A stretch of 64,000 bases of DNA. Origin: Oscillatoria acuminata PCC 6304 (GTDB lineage: Bacteria; Cyanobacteriota; Cyanobacteriia; Cyanobacteriales; Laspinemataceae). Below, in pieces: positions 8,661-18,504 of this stretch. How positions within the stretch are numbered: position 1 is the first letter of the stretch; each line of letters opens with the position of its first letter. Position numbers and translations under genes: made by a program. Location: NCBI RefSeq assembly GCF_000317105.1, contig NC_019693.1, forward strand, positions 5,705,227 through 5,769,226, read 5' to 3'. The notes under the pieces were generated by a model. That model was not told the DNA's origin and did no database searches. It was given only the letters and a program-made list of their open reading frames with translations.

Positions 8661-8920
8661 CTCATCAAACTCTGGAGTGGGCGAGGGACAGCTACACCCC
8701 TTAATCTTCCGCCAAAGTTAATTTTTTTAATTCACTGATCTTGGAAGCGGCAAAATCTGCAACAATAAAAAATGGGTAATGAGAACGGTATGATTGTCGC
8801 GATCGCAGGCTAACCCAGTAGCTCTGGGCGGGAGCTTGAGTTCGAGCAATTTGACTGGCAGAAAATCGGACATAAAATCAATACCCACTGCTCACTCACC
8901 GGCGATCGCCCGTAGCAGCA

Positions 8921-10615
8921 ATGGCAAATTACCAACAGTGGAATCAGGCAATAGCATCCTACTTTACCAGTGGCATCCCCCGGGGAACAAGAGTTTACCT
9001 CAGTGTAGACGATGACATCCTCGATCGCATTGGTGGCGAATTTGGTTTAGAGCTAAATGCAGACACCTGGAGCGAAAATTTTCTCTTGGCGGTTAGAAAG
9101 AAAGTTTTTTTTGAGGAACGAATAAATTTGCAGGGCCTGGGCGGATGTGATGCGAAAGATTATCCCCCAGGTGTTGGCTTTTTAGCAACAACGGTTCTAG
9201 CCGCTTATCAAATGGCTGATGATGAAGAAATAAACGACACCAATTACTTCCAACGATTAAAACAAATTTTTAGGATAACTACAGAAAGTGGTCGTCCACC
9301 GGGGCTGAAAAATGGCAGTGAAGAACCTTTGTGGCAAGAGTGGAATCGATGGTTGATGCAACAAGGATTTCTGCCTTCCGCAAAACCGGGAACTGCCAGA
9401 CGAGATAAATATATTAACTATCCAATCTCTCAATCCTTGCTACGCTGTGCAGATCAAGACCGATTGCGCCGTTTATTTAACGAAAAACAGTGGAAAAAAG
9501 ATTGGGATGGGATGACGTTATTAGCAAATATTCGGCGAGAAGCATCCAGATTTTCTCAACATCTTAAACAGTTGCTTGAAGATAGACAACGTTATGAAGC
9601 CATTACCGAAGCCATTCACGAAGTTTACCAGCAATGGTTAGAGTATCCAGAAATATCTGTCACAATCCGAAACCGAGAAGCCCGCACTAGCCGTCGCTAT
9701 CTCCTTGCTGGACTGTACCGGACAGAAGATCCATTTTTTGGGGAAATTGATTACTGTATTTACCCCAAACAACAACGGGGACGGCAATTGGCATCGATTT
9801 CTGTTCACCAAGGGGATAAGTGTCAGCCTTTGCGAGAGGAACGCCCCGGATGGTATTTTCCCTTGGAGTCTCCCCTGAATGCCAATGAATTGGATCGCGG
9901 TGCGAGGTACGAAATTACAGACAACCCTAATCTCGATCGCCTAATTTTACCCCAACGGGATTTCTGGATCCTAATTCCTGACCCCGATAATCCAGATGCG
10001 GGGGTTTATGCTTCTTGGGGAACCCCAGCACTCGGGACAGCTTTTATATTGCTATGTAAGCAGGAATTGCTATCTGACTTGCAGCGTTTACGAGACGAAC
10101 GGTTAATCGAATGGAGTGAGGAACCCATATCACCCTTTGATAATTCAGACTGGGTAGAACTAGACCAGTGTATGGTCATTTCTCAAGCGTGGGATGCCGT
10201 ATTTATTAAAAATTCAGAACTGAAAGATGCGTTGCAACCTATAGTGCGATTATCTATGAGTTTATCCGGTGGGTTACGAGTGTCTCAACAAAATGCTTGG
10301 TTAGAAGAATATCCGCCCGAAATTACCGTGTTTGGCTTTGCTCCTTCGACTGATTTAAAAGTAACTCGCATACCCGATCATCATGAAATATATTTAGCAA
10401 CAGTCAAAACCAACCACAAAATTTCAATTAAGTTTCCGGGTCCAGGGGACTATCTGATAGAGGCAATGGCTGGACGTGCTTCAACTGAAAGATTTCTCAG
10501 AATTTTGCCTTGGAGTGAGTTGGAGATCGCCTCCCCCCAACGGCGCGAACAGTTAGCGATCGCTTCTGAGTATCGGATTTGCGGGAGCATCATTGAAAAA
10601 ATTTCTGAAACCTGA
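8921..10615 (+). CDS. Unrecognised 564-residue protein, first gene of helicase operon
   Basis: I do not recognise a family. The protein is soluble, with no signal or membrane segment. The N-terminal third is helical and acidic (SVDDDILDRIGGEFGLEL; YQMADDEEINDTNYF), the middle is basic and helical (residues about 180-245), and the C-terminal half is beta-rich (YLLAGLYRTEDPFFGEIDY, FWILIPDPDNPDAGVYASWG). It is followed after 19 bases by another unknown gene and then the giant DEAH helicase, so it is likely a fixed partner of that helicase in a defence system. Roles such as target recognition or regulation are guesses. Confidence 0.75.
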   Translation: MANYQQWNQAIASYFTSGIPRGTRVYLSVDDDILDRIGGEFGLELNADTWSENFLLAVRKKVFFEERINLQGLGGCDAKDYPPGVGFLATTVLAAYQMADDEEINDTNYFQRLKQIFRITTESGRPPGLKNGSEEPLWQEWNRWLMQQGFLPSAKPGTARRDKYINYPISQSLLRCADQDRLRRLFNEKQWKKDWDGMTLLANIRREASRFSQHLKQLLEDRQRYEAITEAIHEVYQQWLEYPEISVTIRNREARTSRRYLLAGLYRTEDPFFGEIDYCIYPKQQRGRQLASISVHQGDKCQPLREERPGWYFPLESPLNANELDRGARYEITDNPNLDRLILPQRDFWILIPDPDNPDAGVYASWGTPALGTAFILLCKQELLSDLQRLRDERLIEWSEEPISPFDNSDWVELDQCMVISQAWDAVFIKNSELKDALQPIVRLSMSLSGGLRVSQQNAWLEEYPPEITVFGFAPSTDLKVTRIPDHHEIYLATVKTNHKISIKFPGPGDYLIEAMAGRASTERFLRILPWSELEIASPQRREQLAIASEYRICGSIIEKISET

Positions 10616-10634
10616 GCAATCAAGGGGGTGCTAA

Positions 10635-11966
10635 ATGGCGCAAGTACAGCGATGGTATCTCGGTTATTCTTATCGGGGAAAACCCCAAGATATGATTGAG
10701 AAAATTTCCCGGGAAGTCCAAGAACAAAATCTGAGCAAATTTTTGCCTATTGTGCGTTTAGAAAAAGGGGCAAAGCCACGACAATCATTTTATTTTTTTG
10801 TAGCAATTGAGAGCGATAATATTGGGACAATCCCCCAGGAGATTGAGGCATCTCAGTTACTCAGACTACCCTACTTTAAAAATCCGGCAGTTCGAGGAAA
10901 TTCTGCTTTTACTTATAAACAAATAAAAAACATGGTTGGGGGTGTCCATGATGTTTTCGATTATACCAATCCAATTCCATATCAGGTGCAAAAACCCGTA
11001 ATCAAGGATAGTCCATTTGATTGGACTGGTTTACTGACTTCGCAACCATCTTCTCAAGTAGAAGAGTGTTCAAAACGATGCGATCGCCTGCTTTATTTAC
11101 TCTCCGCTAGGGGATGTGGCACTTGGGAATCCTTCAGAAAGGTCTGCGACACTCTCAATCTTGACAACCCAAAATCCATCTTACGTCGCTTAAAACTACT
11201 CGGACATCTCGAATCTTCAAACGATGGGAAACGCTGGTCTGTAGCACCTCCTGCTCTAGTTGAAATTAAGTCTGATTCAGAGAGTCCAGAATTCATCTTA
11301 TGCGGTCAGCGCAGTGAGAAATTACTGAAACAATTACACCAATATGGCGAAGTCATTTCCAAACCACAACCCCAAGGAAATGCCCCAGCTTGTATTCGGG
11401 TAAAAACAAAAAAAATAGACCAGATTACTCAGGAGTTAGACCTCCTTAACCCAGGTGAAGTCTCCCGGCAACTGATTGAACGATTATCCGATATAAGCGA
11501 TTGGCAAAAAAGTCTTACTCCTTTGCCGGGAATTGTTGTTCCTTTGTACCAGTGGAAGCGTTTTGATAGGGAAATTAATGATTTTATTGAGTGCATTTTA
11601 CCCAATGAAACCGGAATGTATCAGATATGGCATTCTGAGCAAACAGGAATTGCGCCTCGTACCCTTTTCTACGAAGAGGACACCCAGACTTGGCGACAGG
11701 GGGATTGGTATGGGTTAAGATTTCTGGCACTTTACCATAATAATTCTCATAGCATTGTCCGCTACGATACAATGATGGATTGTTTGGCAATTCCCTGGAA
11801 TCAGCGATCGCCTGAAATTTACGAACGCGCCTTAGTGCTGGCATCCGGATTTCTGCCGACTTATTACAAAAATCAAGAATCCGGGTGGCTAATTTATGAG
11901 AATATAGGAAAAGATCTAGTGCAAAAACTGGTGGAGAAACTGCATCTAACCTGCGAAGAGGACTAA
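10635..11966 (+). CDS. Unrecognised 443-residue protein with winged-helix-like segment
   Basis: No named family is recognised. A ribosome site (GGGGGTG, about 10625) precedes the ATG. Residues about 150-205 (CDRLLYLLSARGCGTWESF, then a helix with SILRRLKLLGHLE) read as a winged helix-turn-helix followed by KRWSVAPPALVEI. The remainder is mixed alpha/beta. It lies 4 bases before the helicase start, indicating translational coupling. The winged helix suggests DNA contact, possibly as a recruiting or specificity subunit of the helicase; that is inference. Confidence 0.75.
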   Translation: MAQVQRWYLGYSYRGKPQDMIEKISREVQEQNLSKFLPIVRLEKGAKPRQSFYFFVAIESDNIGTIPQEIEASQLLRLPYFKNPAVRGNSAFTYKQIKNMVGGVHDVFDYTNPIPYQVQKPVIKDSPFDWTGLLTSQPSSQVEECSKRCDRLLYLLSARGCGTWESFRKVCDTLNLDNPKSILRRLKLLGHLESSNDGKRWSVAPPALVEIKSDSESPEFILCGQRSEKLLKQLHQYGEVISKPQPQGNAPACIRVKTKKIDQITQELDLLNPGEVSRQLIERLSDISDWQKSLTPLPGIVVPLYQWKRFDREINDFIECILPNETGMYQIWHSEQTGIAPRTLFYEEDTQTWRQGDWYGLRFLALYHNNSHSIVRYDTMMDCLAIPWNQRSPEIYERALVLASGFLPTYYKNQESGWLIYENIGKDLVQKLVEKLHLTCEED

Positions 11967-11970
11967 ACCC

Positions 11971-14900
11971 ATGCATGACTTAGTTGGCTCATATCAAAGA
12001 CTCGATCGCATCTATCACCTGTACATCAAAAGTGCCTTTCCCCTGCGGTATCGAGCTTTAGCAGAAGAACGAGATACCCTGCTCCAACAACCCGGTATTT
12101 TGAGCCAACCGCCTTTAGTCGAACCCGTCCCAATTTATCCATCTTCGGATATGAATTTATCCGCCGCCGCCGATCAACTCCCACCTGAATACCGGGATTT
12201 GGGACAACTCGGACAACAGCTTTTCGAGCCAAGTATTCCACTTTATCGGCATCAATGGGAAAGCTTGCACGAGGTGCTGGTCAACCAGAAGGATTTAGTC
12301 GTCACTACGGGTACGGGTTCCGGTAAAACTGAGTGTTTCCTCTTGCCACTATTGGCACAGTTAGCACGAGAATCAAGCCAATGGCCAACTTGTCCACCAC
12401 CCCCCAACAATACCCGATGGTGGGATGATAGTGTTAATCCCATTGGCAATTGGAGATCCCAATGGCAACACGCAACTCGGCCAAAAGCTTTACGGGCCTT
12501 AATTCTATATCCATTGAATGCCTTAGTTGAAGACCAATTGCGACGCTTACGAAAAGCACTGGAAGCGCCATCAGTTCACCAGTGGTTAGATCGCGATCGC
12601 GGGGGAAACCGGATTACTTTTGGCCGCTACACCGGACAAACCCCCGTTTCAGGAATTCAAACTGACAACAGTATTAGACGACTCAAAACCGAGTTAAGGG
12701 AACTGGAACAGCAACGGCAACAAATCGATGAGGCAATTCAAAACAATCCTTCTCTGCTACAGGAGATGCCAGATTTGTCATATTATTTCCCGCGACTGGA
12801 TGGGGGAGAGATGCGATCGCGTTGGGATATGCAAGACACCCCCCCAGATATTCTGATTACCAACTACTCTATGCTCAACATTATGATGATGCGGAGCATT
12901 GAAAATCGGATATTTGACCAAACTAAAAACTGGTTAGAGAGCGATCCAAAAAATCAATTTTTCCTAATTATTGATGAACTGCACGCCTATCGCGGCACCC
13001 CCGGAACCGAAGTTGCTTATATCTTGCGCTTGCTTTATGACCGTTTGGGATTAACCGCCGACTCACCTCAACTGCGGATTTTAACCACAACCGCTAGTTT
13101 AGAAGAAAATACTCAGGGTAAAGACTTTTTGCGCCAGTTTTTCGGACGGGATAATTTTAAGTTTATTTCTGGAGAACAAATCCAACCCACAAGGGGAGCG
13201 AGATTCAATCTTTCCGGGTATCAAAATGCGTTCGCTCAGTTTGCTCGCACAATACAACCCGACCCCTTGGAACCCATGCAACCGCCGGATCTTAATTCGT
13301 CGCGATCGCCCATGTCCGATCTGGCGATGCAGTTGGGAACCTCCGCATCGGGATTGGCTGAAGAAAAACAACTGGGTCAAGCATTGGATATTATTGGTGT
13401 ATCCGATGCACTGCGAGATGCTTGTCAGGCAGTGAATGGTAGCGTTCGAGCGACCCAAGTACAGGATTTAGACCGCCAACTGTTTGGTGCAGGGACGAAT
13501 GGTGAAGTTTCTGAGAGTATGCGGGGACTGCTGTTGGCACTGGGAATGTCGCAATTACCCACAACCGGGCGATCGCCCCAACCCATGCGCGGTCATTTAT
13601 TTTTCCACAACCTGCAAAACCTTTGGGCTTGCTGTAATCCAGACTGTACCGACGATGCGGTAAATTCTCAACGTCGCGAACAAGAGGCAATTCGCCCCAC
13701 CGTCGGTGCCATGCATGCCACCCACAGCTTAACCTGTTCCTGTGGTTCCCGAGTTCTGGATCTACTCGTGTGCGAAGTTTGCGGCGATGTGTTTCTGGGA
13801 GGTTACAAGACAACGCGCAAGATAGGCAACACCAATATAGAGATTTTGACACCCGACCAACCCAATCTCGAAGGGATTCCCGACTTAGTGGTACTCAACC
13901 AAAGCTATGGAAACTACCGAGTATTTTGGCCTTTACCCCACGAGACGCCAGCTTGGAATACGGAGCCTCAAGACCCAGAATGGAAGCTAGACAACATAAG
14001 ACGCCGATGGGTTCGCGCCAAACTCAACCAAGTTACAGGTGTACTCACACACGATCGCCAACAACCAGAAGCGAATGAAATCTCAGGGTGGCTGTATCAG
14101 GTGATTGGCAATCGAGCAGACGAGCAACGCGCATTACCCAGTAAATGTCCCCGATGCGATGCCGACTACGGGAAACGAGACAAATTCCCCACCCCTCTAC
14201 GCTTCCATCGCACGGGATTTCAAAAAGCCTGCCAAGTGCTTGCCAGTGGACTGCTCCGGGAAATGCCAGCACCTCCCACTCCCACCAGTCGCTCATCGCG
14301 CAAACTGGTGATATTTTCCGATAGTCGCCAAGATGCGGCAAAGTTATCAGCAGGCATGGAGCGAGATCATTACCGTGACATGGCACGAATGCTGCTGATT
14401 CAGTCATTCCAAGATTATTGGAATGATTTGGTAGCATTTCTGCGGATCGTTTGTAGAAACAACCAGACAGCTTTGGCGAGATTGCAAGCACTGAATCCCA
14501 GTCTTTATGCTGCGGTGGATGCAGCCTCCCACCCTGAAGATACAAGCCGATACAACCGCTTTACTAATGCTAACGCTCAGTTAGTTGCCGAAGCGTTTTC
14601 CTGGAATATGGATTTACCTTCGAGTAACCCACAAGCACGTAATGAGTGGCTTGGTTTACTCCAACGCTACCCCGAACGGATTGCGCTGTTGAATCTGCGC
14701 GATAAAGTTCGAGATTCCTTACTCAATTATGGAATTTGTCCCGGCAGACCTGGGTTTAACTCCATGCAATATACGCTTGGGCGTGGCAAGGGAAAACAAA
14801 CATTTTCTTGGTTTGAGTGTTACAACTGGAATGCCAATCCAGTGGCACGGGTGATTCCTGGCTCTTCAGAACAACGAAATCATGCCGATCTATTGGACGC

Positions 14901-17670
14901 CATGCTGACAGAGGAATTGATGTATGCTCTTTTCCCCCATATTGCCAGGACGCTAGAAGGACTCGCACAAGGGTGGGTGAGCTATCAGCCTCAAGGAAAT
15001 CCACAACGCCGACTTGTGGAAGCGACTGAAGCAGTTATCCGACAATTAGGGATTCGGAAGTTGCATCCTTATTCTCCTTATTTTTACCCAGGTAACGACT
15101 CTAATTTATCGAATTTAGTCCGACGCTATGTTGAAAGAACGGGTTTGGCACCTGCCGACGTACAACAGCAATTCATTCAATCTGGAGTTGGCATATCCAG
15201 TGGGAAAGGAGTCGCGCTGAATCCCGATCGCCTTTACCTCGTCCTGCCACCGGAGCGAAATCCCGATGGATCTCGTTCTGGATATCGCTGTCCCCAATGT
15301 AATGCCTTCTTTCTGCAACCGGCGGCGGGGGTCTGTCCGGAGTGTAATAGCGCTCGCCGCTTCGATAATCCCAACAGACCCACCATTCATCTTGAACCAG
15401 GACACAGCACAGCCGATTTTGATTACTACACCTATCTATCGGAACAAGCAGGCGGTCCTTTCCGCCTGAATGCGGAAGAATTGACCGGACAAACCGATAA
15501 AGGCGATCGCATCCAACGACAACGTTGGTTTCAAGACATCTTTATCAACAACGAAATCCCCCGCGTTCAAGGCATCGACTTGCTGAGTGTCACCACCACA
15601 ATGGAAGCAGGAGTCGATATCGGAGCCTTACTTGCCGTCATGATGGCAAATATGCCCCCTCGCCGTTTCAACTATCAACAACGAGTTGGACGTGCAGGCA
15701 GACGTTCTGCCGGAGTCTCCCTCGCCGTCACCTTCTGTCGCGGCAGAAGTCACGATGATTTCTACTTCCAACGTCCCGAAAGCATCACCGGCGATCCACC
15801 GCCCGCCCCTTACGTGGACATGAGAAGCCAAGAAATTTTCCAGCGCGTTCTCATCAAAGAGTTACTACGGCAAGCCTTTACAGACACAGGAATTAGTGCG
15901 TCATTAGGGGGGACTGACAACGTACATGGTGAATTTGGCGATGTTGCTGACTGGCCGAATTACGCATCCGAGATATCCAGTTGGTTACACAACCCAGACA
16001 ATGAGCCACGGATTCTTTCAGTATTGGAGATTTTGCGGGTACAAACCAACTTACCCGATGCCACTGATGCCCAACTGTTGTCCGATCTCCGCAATGATTT
16101 AATCCCTAAGATTCAAAAAATTGTCGATGACCCCACTTACACCCAACCTAAACTCAGCGAACGTCTAGCCAACGCCGGATTACTGCCGATGTTTGGTTTC
16201 CCCACCCGAGTCCGCTTGCTTTATACCCGATGGCCTTTTTCCGGGACTCAATGGCCCCCGGAAACCGGAATCGTAGACCGTAACCTAGATGTAGCCATTT
16301 CTCAATTTGCCCCCGGTTCCCAAACCGTCAAAGATAAAGCCGTTCACACTGCCTGTGGCGTCGTCGAGTTGTTTCCCCAAGGCGGCAAAATTGCTTCATC
16401 CCCGGGATTAGTCCCCGCTCTCACCGAGAGCAATCCCTCTCTCGGACTCTGTAAAAACTGCCAAGCCGTCGTGTACCCGCACACCGTCTTAGAAGCACCC
16501 TTACCCGTAAGTGAGACTACCCCAACCCTTGAATGTCGGGTTTGTGGAGCTAACGAACTGCGGACCGTAGATGCCAGAGAACCGAAAGGATTTTTTACCG
16601 ACCTGCAACCCGAAGACTTTGACGGCCAATTTGAATGGCAACCCCGTTCTACGCGACCCTCTTTGAGTATTAGTGCTAACGTTACTCCGCCTGCATCTAT
16701 CCTCAATGCGTCCGTCTGTGCCTTTAATGACAGCATTATTTCCGTTAACGACAATGGAGGGGAAGGCGGGTTTGAATTTCAGCAGGCAACAGTTTTTAGG
16801 AAAACCCAACCGGGAGCTTATGCCGTATCTCCCAAATCTGATAGCCCAGTCGGAACATCTGGCCCTGCCTATCGAGTCGCTTTACTCTCTCGACGGAAAA
16901 CCGATATTCTATTGGTCAATATTGAGCGATGGCCCGACGGGGTGTTTGCTGACCCCAGGACAGTTGTAGGTCGTGCGGCTTGGTATTCGTTCGCCTTTTG
17001 GTTGCGGGTAGCCGCCGCCGCTCACCTGGATGTGGATTCTCTGGAGTTAGAGGCAGGGTTCCGTTCCCTAGAACAGAATGGAGCGGTTATCGGTCAGGCT
17101 TTTTTAAGCGACAAACTGGAAAATGGGGCCGGATACTGTCAATTTCTGGCTCAACCGAATCAGTTTCAACAACTGATGACGCAAGGCAGTATTAGCGTTC
17201 CAAGCAGCATTGCCAGTCAGTGGCTCAACCCTCACGGACATGGTAGGGAATGCGATGCCTCCTGCAATATCTGTTTGCGGGACTATCAAAACTTGGCTTA
17301 TCACGGCTTATTGGATTGGCGACTTGCGATCGACATGGCGCGGTTAGTCTTAGATGCTGCATCCGTCGTGGATATCAACTCCCCTTGGGGCAATGTCCAG
17401 AATCCTTGGCTTAACCTCGTGGAAGGTTCAATTCCTGCCACCCTTCAACAGTTACGCTATGGTGAATCCGAACTATTTGGGACACTGTTAGGCTATGTTC
17501 ATCGATCTCCCCGGCGGCGGGCGATCGCAATTTTGCGGCATCCCTTATGGAGCGATAACCATCCCGAATGGATAGCAGCCCAGACAGCCGCCCAAACGCA
17601 GTATCGCGATCATCAAGTGCAGTCTATTAACCCGTTTATGGTACTGCGGCGACCGGGAGATTCTGTGTAA
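11971..17670 (+). CDS. Giant DEAH-box helicase with DUF1998 C-terminus (DruE/DpdJ-like)
   Basis: Superfamily 2 helicase of 1899 residues. Seen: Walker A TGTGSGKTE (about residues 112-120), motif II as IDELHAYRG (about 335), motif III-type TTTASLEE (about 370), a long insert with Cys-pair zinc sites (CCNPDC, CEVCG, CPRCD, CPQC...CPEC, CKNC...CRVC), the second RecA-like domain with TTTMEAGVDIGAL and motif VI QQRVGRAGRR (about 1230), and a C-terminal DUF1998/MrfA-type cluster CDASCNICLRDYQN...LDW (about 1757-1785). Size and layout fit DruE of Druantia (about 1800-2100) and, less closely, DpdJ or DrmA. It would translocate on DNA as the motor of a restriction-type system. Which system it belongs to is not settled. 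Confidence 0.85.
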   Translation: MHDLVGSYQRLDRIYHLYIKSAFPLRYRALAEERDTLLQQPGILSQPPLVEPVPIYPSSDMNLSAAADQLPPEYRDLGQLGQQLFEPSIPLYRHQWESLHEVLVNQKDLVVTTGTGSGKTECFLLPLLAQLARESSQWPTCPPPPNNTRWWDDSVNPIGNWRSQWQHATRPKALRALILYPLNALVEDQLRRLRKALEAPSVHQWLDRDRGGNRITFGRYTGQTPVSGIQTDNSIRRLKTELRELEQQRQQIDEAIQNNPSLLQEMPDLSYYFPRLDGGEMRSRWDMQDTPPDILITNYSMLNIMMMRSIENRIFDQTKNWLESDPKNQFFLIIDELHAYRGTPGTEVAYILRLLYDRLGLTADSPQLRILTTTASLEENTQGKDFLRQFFGRDNFKFISGEQIQPTRGARFNLSGYQNAFAQFARTIQPDPLEPMQPPDLNSSRSPMSDLAMQLGTSASGLAEEKQLGQALDIIGVSDALRDACQAVNGSVRATQVQDLDRQLFGAGTNGEVSESMRGLLLALGMSQLPTTGRSPQPMRGHLFFHNLQNLWACCNPDCTDDAVNSQRREQEAIRPTVGAMHATHSLTCSCGSRVLDLLVCEVCGDVFLGGYKTTRKIGNTNIEILTPDQPNLEGIPDLVVLNQSYGNYRVFWPLPHETPAWNTEPQDPEWKLDNIRRRWVRAKLNQVTGVLTHDRQQPEANEISGWLYQVIGNRADEQRALPSKCPRCDADYGKRDKFPTPLRFHRTGFQKACQVLASGLLREMPAPPTPTSRSSRKLVIFSDSRQDAAKLSAGMERDHYRDMARMLLIQSFQDYWNDLVAFLRIVCRNNQTALARLQALNPSLYAAVDAASHPEDTSRYNRFTNANAQLVAEAFSWNMDLPSSNPQARNEWLGLLQRYPERIALLNLRDKVRDSLLNYGICPGRPGFNSMQYTLGRGKGKQTFSWFECYNWNANPVARVIPGSSEQRNHADLLDAMLTEELMYALFPHIARTLEGLAQGWVSYQPQGNPQRRLVEATEAVIRQLGIRKLHPYSPYFYPGNDSNLSNLVRRYVERTGLAPADVQQQFIQSGVGISSGKGVALNPDRLYLVLPPERNPDGSRSGYRCPQCNAFFLQPAAGVCPECNSARRFDNPNRPTIHLEPGHSTADFDYYTYLSEQAGGPFRLNAEELTGQTDKGDRIQRQRWFQDIFINNEIPRVQGIDLLSVTTTMEAGVDIGALLAVMMANMPPRRFNYQQRVGRAGRRSAGVSLAVTFCRGRSHDDFYFQRPESITGDPPPAPYVDMRSQEIFQRVLIKELLRQAFTDTGISASLGGTDNVHGEFGDVADWPNYASEISSWLHNPDNEPRILSVLEILRVQTNLPDATDAQLLSDLRNDLIPKIQKIVDDPTYTQPKLSERLANAGLLPMFGFPTRVRLLYTRWPFSGTQWPPETGIVDRNLDVAISQFAPGSQTVKDKAVHTACGVVELFPQGGKIASSPGLVPALTESNPSLGLCKNCQAVVYPHTVLEAPLPVSETTPTLECRVCGANELRTVDAREPKGFFTDLQPEDFDGQFEWQPRSTRPSLSISANVTPPASILNASVCAFNDSIISVNDNGGEGGFEFQQATVFRKTQPGAYAVSPKSDSPVGTSGPAYRVALLSRRKTDILLVNIERWPDGVFADPRTVVGRAAWYSFAFWLRVAAAAHLDVDSLELEAGFRSLEQNGAVIGQAFLSDKLENGAGYCQFLAQPNQFQQLMTQGSISVPSSIASQWLNPHGHGRECDASCNICLRDYQNLAYHGLLDWRLAIDMARLVLDAASVVDINSPWGNVQNPWLNLVEGSIPATLQQLRYGESELFGTLLGYVHRSPRRRAIAILRHPLWSDNHPEWIAAQTAAQTQYRDHQVQSINPFMVLRRPGDSV

Positions 17671-17833
17671 CTTTCCTCTCTTCTCTTTTGATAGCTGGAA
17701 TCTGATGGATGATACCTGACTGCTGATTTGCATTCATAATCAAAAATATTGTGGGGCGAGAATTGCGGAAATCATAATAAACGATTATAATGTTAATGTT
17801 CAGGTTAATTTTTACCACCAAAAGGAGGAATAT

Positions 17834-18055
17834 ATGATGCAAGTAATTAAGTGTAAAACTCGCGTTGATGCTGAAGGTAAAATAATTTTACAATTGCCTC
17901 AATATGTAGCAAATCAAGAATTAGATGTAGTAATAGTCTACGATCTAGCCAATTCAGAAAATACTCAACCGCATGAAATTGTCGATGGTTTTTATGGCTG
18001 TTTGGCCGAGGATCCTATTTTAGTAGAAGAAACCGATCAACAAAAAGTAGCATGA
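17834..18055 (+). CDS. VapB-like antitoxin
   Basis: Antitoxin of 73 residues with the beta-strand N-terminus VIKCKTRVDAEGKIILQLP and an acidic C-terminus that would wrap the toxin. A strong ribosome site AAAGGAGG (about 17821-17828) precedes two adjacent ATG codons (17834 and 17837); either may be used. It overlaps the toxin gene by 4 bases. The pair sits at the convergence point of the island's two strands and may stabilise it. Confidence 0.85.
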   Translation: MMQVIKCKTRVDAEGKIILQLPQYVANQELDVVIVYDLANSENTQPHEIVDGFYGCLAEDPILVEETDQQKVA

Positions 18056-18459
18056 GTTATTTACTGGATACCAATGTTTGGGCTAGATATCTAAATGGGC
18101 GATCGCCTGCAATTCGGCAGAAATTTAGAGAGGTTGATTTAACTCAAGTTTTTATTTGTTCAATTGTTAAGTCAGAATTGGCTTACGGTGCTTTTAAAAG
18201 TCGTAATCCCGATCTAACCTACCGCAAGCAGAATGATTTTATCACTCTTTTTGTTTCGCTTCCTTTCGATGATGTTTCTGCTTTAATTTTTGGTAGATTA
18301 AAGGCTCAACTAGAATTAACAGGTGAGATGATTGGGATCAAAGATTTACAAATTGCTGCGATCGCTCTGGCAAACGATTTGACGCTAGTCACCCACAATA
18401 CGGCAGAGTTTGAACGGGTGACAGGGTTGCAGATAGAGGATTGGGAACTAACAACATAG
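18052..18459 (+). CDS. vapC: VapC-type PIN ribonuclease toxin
   Basis: PIN-domain toxin of 135 residues, predicted Mg-dependent RNase. Seen: LLDTNVW with D6, KSELAYG with E42, GIKDLQIAAIAL with D98, and THNTAEF with N116/E119, which together form the acidic active site. Length is normal. It is translationally coupled (ATGA) to the antitoxin. Confidence 0.92.
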   Translation: MSYLLDTNVWARYLNGRSPAIRQKFREVDLTQVFICSIVKSELAYGAFKSRNPDLTYRKQNDFITLFVSLPFDDVSALIFGRLKAQLELTGEMIGIKDLQIAAIALANDLTLVTHNTAEFERVTGLQIEDWELTT

Positions 18460-18504
18460 TCCACGAACTCTGTCCTTGATTTTGTTTAATTTTAATAGAA
18501 AAAT

